Shown here one piece after another: positions 58,332 to 64,000 of a DNA stretch of 64,000 bases. The stretch is from Deltaproteobacteria bacterium (GTDB lineage: Bacteria; Myxococcota_C; UBA6777). Numbering within the stretch: position 1 is the stretch's first letter; every line of letters starts with the position of its first letter. The stretch is from NCBI GenBank assembly GCA_006226375.1, contig SBHC01000067.1:62001-126000 (forward strand), in the 5' to 3' direction. Both the position numbers and the translations under genes were made by a program. The notes beneath the pieces are model-generated. The model was given only the letters and a program-made list of their open reading frames with translations. It searched no databases and had not been told where the DNA came from.

Positions 58332-58889
58332 ATGCAACGAACCCTCCTCTTTAGCCTTGTAACGTTCGGACTGCTTGCCAGCCCCTGGCTTGTAGGTGCA
58401 GAAAAAACCATGCAAGCCTTTTCGCTTCCCAACGAAGATGGCAAGCTCACCACAATAGGCAAGCCCTGGTCCAAAGCCACAGTGCTGGTGTTCTTCCGAG
58501 GCGATTGGTGACGCTTTTGTCGCGGCCAGTTGGGTCGTTTGCAAAAGTCACTCCCCCAATTCAACAAGTACGGTGCCTCCCTTTATGCCATCTCAGTAGA
58601 CTCACCGGCTCGCCAAAAGAAGCTGAAGAAGCGAGTGGGCGTCTCATTTCCCATTCTTTCGGACGCCAAACTCACGATCATCCGTAGATTCGGAGCCGAG
58701 CACAAAGGCTCAGACATTGCTCGTCCCGCTGTCTTCTTGCTCAACAGCAAAGGTGAAGTGGTTTGGTCCAAAGTGGGTCGTCATACCCGCGATCGTCCAG
58801 CAGAGTCCGTCGTATTGGAACAAGCCAAAGCCTTACACCAAGCCTCACAGACCTCCAAGCCCACCTCGAAACCGACACCAAAGCGATAA
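58332..58889 (+). CDS. Peroxiredoxin-like selenoprotein (Sec at TGA 58509-58511)
   Basis: AAGGAG precedes an ATG at 58332. A signal peptide (~1-23) is followed by a redoxin fold. Codon 60 is TGA, but the frame continues to a TAA at 58887, giving 185 residues. The context VFFRGDW-Sec-RFCRGQL aligns the TGA with the peroxidatic Cys of the FFRGDWCPFC family and creates a Sec-x-x-Cys pair. The rest (YAISVDSPARQKK, FPILSDAKLTIIRRFGAE, ARPAVFLLNSKG) is intact. Selenoprotein Prx-like families with this motif are known in Deltaproteobacteria. A hairpin fitting a bacterial SECIS lies just downstream. Without selenium decoding the product would be a 59-residue fragment. Periplasmic hydroperoxide reductase is the likely role. 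Confidence 0.85.
58512..58548 (+). promoter_or_regulatory. Predicted bacterial SECIS element
   Basis: Right after the TGA, CTTTTG (58514-58519) pairs with CAAAAG (58542-58547), with an extra G-U pair outside. Inside, 58522-58527 pairs with 58533-58538 (six pairs including two wobbles) to close the loop AGUUG at 58528-58532. The loop lies 17-21 bases after the TGA and contains GU, as expected for SelB recognition in bacteria. Confidence 0.65.
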
Positions 58890-58912
58890 CTCACACACAG
58901 AACAACCCTCTC

Positions 58913-59665
58913 TCAAACGCCAAAACGTTCTCGCCATTGTTGGTACGCAGCTTGGTACATGGGTGTATGCTCTTGAATCAGCTCTCCTCCCAACTCCACA
59001 GCACGATGCTCCAGCGCTTGATGAAGACGGAACCCATCGGAGCGGACCTGAGTGTCACGTGTGTCCAAGCTCTGTCCTGATGCCTTCTCCACTTCCTCGT
59101 CTGAAATGGCGTGCACTTCTTCATGAAAGACCTGACACAAAGCTTGCTCTCCGTCCCGAGCCAATGACACCGCACAACAACGATACGTGCGCCCTCCCAT
59201 TCCTCTGCCGTGTGTTCCCAAAGCTGGAGCATCAAACACATACAACGGAGGAGGCTCCAGTCCCCGTCGCTCCCACAACATCCGACGCAACAAGAGCAAA
59301 GCATCGCCGTGGTGTTGCACAAACGCATCGATCTGTTGCCTGGCTTGAGCAGCATCTTGCTCCCAGGCTTTTTCCTGTTGCTCCTGTTCCGCGACCATCG
59401 CCTGTAACATCAACGTAGCAGCGCGTTCATCTCGGGCTTCCAATCGACGATAAAGTCCCTCCAGATCGCGAACACAAAGAGGGTCATGTTGAAGCAACCC
59501 CGAACCCTTTCGGTTCATGAGATAGGCTCGTTGCAAGAAAGAAACCCATGAAGGGAACGACGCCCGTGACTGGAACAAATTGGCGGCGTCACGACCCAGA
59601 TCCAGATGACTCAGTACATGGTAGTGAAGTTGGATGTGAAACGCCCGACCGACCGTCAGCGTCAT
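58913..59665 (-). CDS. HExxH-containing protein, putative metallopeptidase
   Basis: A 250-residue cytoplasmic protein. The middle is a Gln/Glu/Ala-rich helical stretch (~90-125). A VFHEEVHAISDEEV motif near residue 183 has the HExxH zinc-ligand pattern, with Glu/His-rich segments later (LEHRAVELGGELIQEHTP). No exact family is recognised. The ATG at 59665 overlaps the stop of the preceding B12 radical SAM gene (ATGA), so it belongs to the same pathway; a leader-removing peptidase is an attractive but untested idea. Confidence 0.75.
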   Translation of the reverse strand: MTLTVGRAFHIQLHYHVLSHLDLGRDAANLFQSRASFPSWVSFLQRAYLMNRKGSGLLQHDPLCVRDLEGLYRRLEARDERAATLMLQAMVAEQEQQEKAWEQDAAQARQQIDAFVQHHGDALLLLRRMLWERRGLEPPPLYVFDAPALGTHGRGMGGRTYRCCAVSLARDGEQALCQVFHEEVHAISDEEVEKASGQSLDTRDTQVRSDGFRLHQALEHRAVELGGELIQEHTPMYQAAYQQWRERFGV

Positions 59666-61836
59666 GACCTCAGCCAACCCGCCTGACCCGCTAGAACCGG
59701 AACGCGAATTTTGGCGACAACGCGCTCTTTCCACTCTTCACCGTGTCGTTCGAGGCAAACGAGATCTTGGGGTAAAAAGCGCGGACCCAGAAATGTGACC
59801 AGGCGACCTCCAGGATCGGCCAACACCGGCAAGAACGTTTCAGGCACACGAGGCATAGCTCCACCGATCCAAATGCGGTCAAACGTACCTTTGAGGCGAC
59901 GAGGCGTTGTCGGGTCGCCCCAGCGTGGAGCGACCACTTCCCCCTCATTGCCGACAAGCTTTCGCCAGAGAGCGACCAAATACCCTTTCGGTCCGCTGGT
60001 AAGGTCCGCCAGCCGATCGCCAAGCCCTGGCTCCATCGCTTCCAACGCCATCGCATAGGTGCGAATCCCTAGCCAGGGAGCGGATTTTCCAGGCTTGGGC
60101 GAAGTAGGAGCGCGGTCGAGAAGCATCGACTCCGCATCCGCCTCGCTCAAATGTGCTTCCGGGGCAATCGTTAACATCGCCTCGATCAAAGCTTCGGTTC
60201 GAAGGACCCCTTCTTCCAGCAATCGACGTACGGCTTGTTCGCGCAGTCGAATCTTGGGATCTCGAACCTGCAAACCAATCGGTAGCTCTAAGGTCGGCTT
60301 GTCATTCAATGACGGCTTTGACGAAGAAGTTGTTTCTTCCATCATGGAGAGCTGACGCTTGCTCGCGACCTCCTGCTTCGCCTGGGCAGCGCGACGCAAC
60401 AAATAGTCCCGCATGTTCGGGCTCATGAGCTTGGCTTGTTCGGCCAAGCTTTGCTTGAACACACGATCCACAGACCGGCCTTGTCCTCGAAAGCGTTGTT
60501 GGATCTGCTCCAACAACGGGGCATACGCCTTGTACATGAAGCGCACCCGATCTTCGTACGACACTTCATCACTTGGGTCGATGTGCTCCGCACGAAACGG
60601 CCCATCGTACCAACTCTTCCACCACTCTGGATGATAAAACACCGTGCCATACTGTTGCTCGTAACGAGCCATCTCCAGATGAATCAGCGCGCCGGGATAG
60701 AGTCGGTACGGATCAAACGACAGCCAACCGCATGTCTCTTGGGCTGAGGTGAACAAGCGGGTTAAGAATGCGTGTGTTTCTTCCATAGAACGTTGGGTCT
60801 CGCCAGGGTGACCGACGATGATGTTGGCCGCCCAATTCAGCCCATGTTTCCGACTCAACACAGCCAGCCGCTCCAACGCGCCGAGGTAACGCTCGGGGTT
60901 TTTGGCCTTTTGCATCTTGAGGATCATCTCTGGGCTTCCCGTTTCGGCACCTATCCCGATGGAAAAGTGAGCCTGCGCGAGAAGCTTAACGTCCTCATCG
61001 TTGAGGTCGTCGGAGCGCGTTAAGGTCCAGTACTGCCGTGGCAACAGACCATGCTCCAAGATCCCTTCCAGAACCTGGCGTCGCCACTGTCGCTGGAAGC
61101 CAAACAGAGGGTCGGCCAGATTGATGACCCACTGAGATAAGTCTGTGAACGTCGCCAGTCGCTGCAGTTCACTGATCGCCCTTTCGGCGCTGTACGCCCG
61201 CCACTTGTACTCGGTCTTGGCGCGCTCCATACAGAAGGTGCACCGGTAGGGACATCCTCGGGAGAGATAGATCTGAAACTTCCGCCCCAACATGTGGGCG
61301 CGAGGCCAGTATCGATGCAGCAGCTCCCACTGGTAGGGAGGCAGCGAGTCCAGGTCTTGAATGTTCTTCGGACCGTATCGCTGCTTGTCGAGACGACCTC
61401 CCCCAAGGAGAGTTTCGACCATCTCTCGCATGGGCTCTTCACCTTCTCCTACGACAACGGCATCAAAGGGAGAGCCTTCAAAGACCAGATCCTGCGGCAA
61501 CGCGCTGGCATGATAACCACCTGTCACCATCGGAGTCTCTGGGAAGTTACGGCGGAGAAAGCGAGCCAGGGTCATCACTCGCATGAAGTCAAAGCTGGAA
61601 TAGCAAGACAAGCCGATCAGCACATGCGGCCCCAAACTTTCGATGGTTCGGAGCAGTTGGTTGTGGTCACCGCCCTCGTAATTGAGGTCGAGAATCTCCA
61701 CACGCACGTTGAGGTGATGCTGCAAATAGCCACCCAACGCAACCAGATGGGGCAGACCGAAGTCCATGTCGGTCCACTTGATGATACCGGGCGAGATCAG
61801 CAACACGCAGGGGTCAGAGTGCCGCGTCACGTTCAT
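59662..61836 (-). CDS. B12-binding-type radical SAM enzyme fused to a PCMT-like domain
   Basis: A 724-residue protein. Residues ~10-150 form a cobalamin-binding-like Rossmann domain (LVALGGYLQHHLNVRVEILD, GYHASALPQDLVFEG, VVVGEGEEPMREMVE). The radical SAM motif is CPYRCTFC at ~198, with VGHPGETQRSME later. The last ~190 residues resemble protein-isoaspartate methyltransferases (RTEALIEAMLTIAPEAHLSEAD, FDRIWIGGAMPRVPETFLPVL, PGGRLVTFLG), although the SAM-binding motif is degenerate. This suggests C-methylation or isoaspartate-type modification of a peptide. Its ATG overlaps the stop of the SPASM radical SAM gene and its stop overlaps the next gene. Confidence 0.88.
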   Translation of the reverse strand: MNVTRHSDPCVLLISPGIIKWTDMDFGLPHLVALGGYLQHHLNVRVEILDLNYEGGDHNQLLRTIESLGPHVLIGLSCYSSFDFMRVMTLARFLRRNFPETPMVTGGYHASALPQDLVFEGSPFDAVVVGEGEEPMREMVETLLGGGRLDKQRYGPKNIQDLDSLPPYQWELLHRYWPRAHMLGRKFQIYLSRGCPYRCTFCMERAKTEYKWRAYSAERAISELQRLATFTDLSQWVINLADPLFGFQRQWRRQVLEGILEHGLLPRQYWTLTRSDDLNDEDVKLLAQAHFSIGIGAETGSPEMILKMQKAKNPERYLGALERLAVLSRKHGLNWAANIIVGHPGETQRSMEETHAFLTRLFTSAQETCGWLSFDPYRLYPGALIHLEMARYEQQYGTVFYHPEWWKSWYDGPFRAEHIDPSDEVSYEDRVRFMYKAYAPLLEQIQQRFRGQGRSVDRVFKQSLAEQAKLMSPNMRDYLLRRAAQAKQEVASKRQLSMMEETTSSSKPSLNDKPTLELPIGLQVRDPKIRLREQAVRRLLEEGVLRTEALIEAMLTIAPEAHLSEADAESMLLDRAPTSPKPGKSAPWLGIRTYAMALEAMEPGLGDRLADLTSGPKGYLVALWRKLVGNEGEVVAPRWGDPTTPRRLKGTFDRIWIGGAMPRVPETFLPVLADPGGRLVTFLGPRFLPQDLVCLERHGEEWKERVVAKIRVPVLAGQAGWLRS

Positions 61837-62882
61837 GAGGGTAACGTTTGGGCCACGAACGGCTCGGGATGCTTCAGGTCACCGTAGGTCGCAAAGCCGC
61901 TCTCTTTGCAGCCACCCTGGCAACTCTGTTCATAGTGGCAACCTCGGCACATTTCAGGCACTTGTTTCTTAAAAGAATGGAAGTACTTGTCTTGGTAGAT
62001 ATCGCTCCAAGGCTGGAACTGAATGTTCCCCATGATATGACTGGAGAGATTGCAGCTACGCACGTTCCCCAACGCATCGATGGTAATGTTGGGAGAGTGG
62101 GTACCTACGCTGCAAAACCCGAAGGTCACCCACTTGTAACGGTCCAAGCGAATCAAGCAGGGAGGCACAGGCATCGCGGTGGCAACCTGGATACCGTATT
62201 GTGGACCCAGTCGCTCGGCGGTGTTAAGATTGTGCTCCACCTGCTCCACGGTCGGCAACAGTCGCTTAATCTCATGAATGGCCCACCCCGTCGGAGACAT
62301 CCGGTTGTAGGAGATGGACGAAAGGCCCAGAGCGAAGCAAAGCTCCATCACATCGCCAAAGTCGGACCAGTTTTGGTGCATCGACACAAAGCAGATTTGA
62401 ACGGGAACGCCAGCTTCTTTGAGGTTGACCGCAGCGCGAACCGTGTCGTTGAAACAATCCGCCCCCTTCAACTCGTTGTGACGGTCGGGATCAGCGCTGA
62501 GCAAGGTTAGTTGCACAGCACGAACACCAAACTCAGCCAAAGCACGGGCGGTTTCTTCAGGAACATGACTACCGTTGGTGATCAACTGCACTGAAGGCAC
62601 CAACGAACAAGCCTTGCCGATGATCTGCATCGCGTCTTTGCGAAGCAGCGGCTCACCGCCGGTGATGGTGATGTGTTCGGCCCCACTTTCTGTAACAGCC
62701 TTCTCCATCATCTTGAGAAAGGACTCAGTCTTCAGTTGGCCTTTGGGATAGCCTGCTTGCGGGTCGTCGCCTTTCGCGTTCCACACGTTGTAGCAATGTC
62801 CGCACTTGTGATCGCAACCGGGCGTCAGCTCAAAATCCAGTCGGGGAACTTTACTGCTTTGGTTACGAAGCAAGATGCCCAT
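61833..62882 (-). CDS. SPASM-type radical SAM enzyme
   Basis: A 349-residue radical SAM enzyme: CDHKCGHC (~23-30) binds the 4Fe-4S cluster, TGGEPLL is the SAM motif, ITNGSHV follows. The C-terminal Cys set (FGFCSVG, RSCNLSSH, CRGCHYEQSCQGGCKESG) is a SPASM domain of peptide maturases such as AlbA, PqqE or anSME. Four bases separate it from the repeat lipoprotein gene upstream and it overlaps the B12 radical SAM gene downstream, so all are coupled. Confidence 0.9.
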   Translation of the reverse strand: MGILLRNQSSKVPRLDFELTPGCDHKCGHCYNVWNAKGDDPQAGYPKGQLKTESFLKMMEKAVTESGAEHITITGGEPLLRKDAMQIIGKACSLVPSVQLITNGSHVPEETARALAEFGVRAVQLTLLSADPDRHNELKGADCFNDTVRAAVNLKEAGVPVQICFVSMHQNWSDFGDVMELCFALGLSSISYNRMSPTGWAIHEIKRLLPTVEQVEHNLNTAERLGPQYGIQVATAMPVPPCLIRLDRYKWVTFGFCSVGTHSPNITIDALGNVRSCNLSSHIMGNIQFQPWSDIYQDKYFHSFKKQVPEMCRGCHYEQSCQGGCKESGFATYGDLKHPEPFVAQTLPS

Positions 62883-62885
62883 GCG

Positions 62886-63443
62886 CTACCCTTCTTTGTT
62901 GGACCCTTTGGAAGCCTTCAAACGCTCAACAACATCAGCCGGCAACACACCTTTGGCTTGAAGCTTTTCGATCGCCGAGGCGCGCGAAGTCTCTTGGGGC
63001 GCGGCTTCTGCGTATTTGGTTTGGAAGCCCGGCTCCATCTGGGGAATCACTTCCTCTTCTTGGGGCAACAACATCCCTGTGGGCGGAGGTGGACTCAGGC
63101 ATGGTCCGACATCCGGCTCAAGCTGTTTTTCGGTTCCAGTCCCAGCGTCTTTGGTCGGCTCTGCGCCCCAATCGGGAGGAAGAGGAGTGAGACAAGGACC
63201 CACTTTGGTATCTTGTATCCCCGCATCAGGTGGAGGCTCTGAAATGATCGACAAGCAAGGACCGACGTCACAACCTGACTGTGTTGTGGTGAAGCCAAAC
63301 AAGAGCAGAAAGATCCCAACAATGGAAACGATAGTACCAGCGACTCCCCCAGACATGGAAAGACCGCTGCAGGCCGTCAAAAGAGACGCCGAAAAAACAA
63401 CAAGCGTAAGAACCCAAATGGAACGACGGGTTTGGTTCGACAT
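62886..63443 (-). CDS. Lipoprotein with three VGPCL repeats, candidate peptide substrate
   Basis: A 185-residue lipoprotein with lipobox (L-L-T-A-C) at about residue 24 and a second hydrophobic segment (~30-52). The mature part has three copies of a V-G-P-C-L-[ST] motif, each followed by Pro/Asp-rich sequence (DVGPCLSIISEPPPDAG, KVGPCLTPLPPDWG, DVGPCLSPPPPTG). The tail is Glu/Gln-rich. Repeated Cys motifs next to two radical SAM genes suggest a modified repeat peptide. GGAGAT precedes the ATG at 63443; 95 upstream codons in frame lack a signal. Confidence 0.78.
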   Translation of the reverse strand: MSNQTRRSIWVLTLVVFSASLLTACSGLSMSGGVAGTIVSIVGIFLLLFGFTTTQSGCDVGPCLSIISEPPPDAGIQDTKVGPCLTPLPPDWGAEPTKDAGTGTEKQLEPDVGPCLSPPPPTGMLLPQEEEVIPQMEPGFQTKYAEAAPQETSRASAIEKLQAKGVLPADVVERLKASKGSNKEG

Positions 63444-63558
63444 GGTTCTGATCTCCGGTTGCAACAATTGTCTCTTCGGTAACGTAGCACAACCCAACAG
63501 GAAGTGCCAGTTGGAGATACCCAAGTATCCTCCAGCAGCCATTGCGATTTGAAAGAGA

Positions 63559-64000
63559 ATGGGGGTACAATTCAGGGTCCTGGAAGGTCGAGAGTCTTGG
63601 CACAAGCCAAAACGCTCACAAGAAGCCCCTATCTTCACATGGAAAGGACGACCATTGATTCGCTCGGGTCCATTTGGATGGCATGAACTCATCGCACGTG
63701 GAGGCATGTGCGAGGTGTGGTCGGGCATTCACCTGAACCAGGCGTTTCCTGTTGCGATCAAAGTGATCCCCAAGGACCTTGCGCTGGAACCTCGGTTTGC
63801 CCACTTCTTCCGCGACGAAGTTCGCGCCGTGGCCCGCTTGCATCATCCAGCCATTGTCATGGTCTTTGACTACGGGACCGTCACTCCAGAGATGGAGGAG
63901 CAGTCCAACTACCTGCTCCGAGTCGGAGCCCCTTTCCTTGTGATGGAGCTGGCCGACCAAACCCTCGTTCCTTTCAAAGGCAAGCTGCTCTGGTCCCAAG
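63559..64000 (+). CDS. Ser/Thr protein kinase, N-terminal part (runs off right edge)
   Basis: A frame open from 63553 to the right edge encodes the first kinase lobe: LIARGGMCEVWSG is the glycine loop, FPVAIKVIP carries the ATP-binding Lys, HHPAIVMVFDYG follows and FLVMELAD is the hinge. The ATG at 63559 is the first candidate but has only GAAAGAG directly adjacent, so the true start could be a later codon. It diverges from the VGPCL lipoprotein gene with ~115 bp between. The catalytic loop lies outside the window. Confidence 0.85.
   Translation, partial: MGVQFRVLEGRESWHKPKRSQEAPIFTWKGRPLIRSGPFGWHELIARGGMCEVWSGIHLNQAFPVAIKVIPKDLALEPRFAHFFRDEVRAVARLHHPAIVMVFDYGTVTPEMEEQSNYLLRVGAPFLVMELADQTLVPFKGKLLWSQ

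Overview
The window comes from a bacterium of moderate G+C. It most resembles the Myxococcota (old Deltaproteobacteria): secreted cysteine-rich lipoproteins with C-x-x-D-x-x-C modules, a C-terminal sorting signal of the MYXO-CTERM type, Hanks-type Ser/Thr kinases with large C-terminal extensions, an FHA-sigma54 activator, and many lipoproteins of unknown function. No rRNA, standard tRNA, CRISPR array or intact insertion sequence was seen. Placement is an inference from gene content, not from a marker gene.

Layout. 1-7.9 kb: a partial Cys-rich lipoprotein, an enoyl-CoA hydratase and dimethylglycine-dehydrogenase-like pair, a Bcp peroxiredoxin, small conserved genes and a Spy-like periplasmic protein with a poly-Asp tail. 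8.1-12.5 kb: modABC, an MFS gene broken by an in-frame TAA, and 660 bp of unassigned DNA. 12.5-16.3 kb: a TetR regulator divergent from a ketosteroid-dehydrogenase-like flavoprotein plus SDR. 16.4-22 kb: lipoproteins, then two small zinc-ribbon/Cys-rich paralogues, each with its own copy of a TTGACA-N17-AATACT promoter, followed by a SPASM radical SAM enzyme. 22-36.5 kb: secreted proteins, among them a 31-module Cys-repeat lipoprotein, a Ycf48-like lipoprotein and a matrixin-like protein, the last two each interrupted by an in-frame TGA; P450 and FAD oxidase genes lie between them. 36.5-48.8 kb: a glycosidase-like protein, an acyl-CoA-dehydrogenase / PhnD-like / TusA-ferritin-like group, FHA-sigma54 regulator, Ser/Thr kinase, a sigma-like factor and an App1-like phosphatase with EF-hand-like loops.

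The most striking locus is 48.8-55.0 kb on the minus strand: a small ubiquitin-like protein ending in Gly, two Ro60/TROVE-VWA proteins, a separate VWA protein, an unrecognised protein and a ThiF/E1-like enzyme. Directly upstream of each TROVE gene lies a non-coding RNA with a 28-29 bp terminal helix whose ends enclose a tRNA-like module. These are bacterial Y RNAs. The two tRNA mimics are circularly permuted at different points: one is ordered D-anticodon-T-acceptor, the other anticodon-T-acceptor-D, and in both the acceptor stem is closed by a loop. The layout suggests an RNA-binding Ro machine tied to a ubiquitin-like conjugation or sulfur-carrier pair.

55-64 kb carries an SDR, small exported and zinc-ribbon proteins, a double VOC protein, a probable selenoprotein peroxiredoxin (in-frame TGA at the peroxidatic Cys, with a hairpin just downstream), and a translationally coupled four-gene group: a lipoprotein with three VGPCL repeats, a SPASM radical SAM, a B12-type radical SAM fused to a PCMT-like domain, and an HExxH protein. 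This last group looks like a peptide-modification system. A Ser/Thr kinase starts at the right edge.
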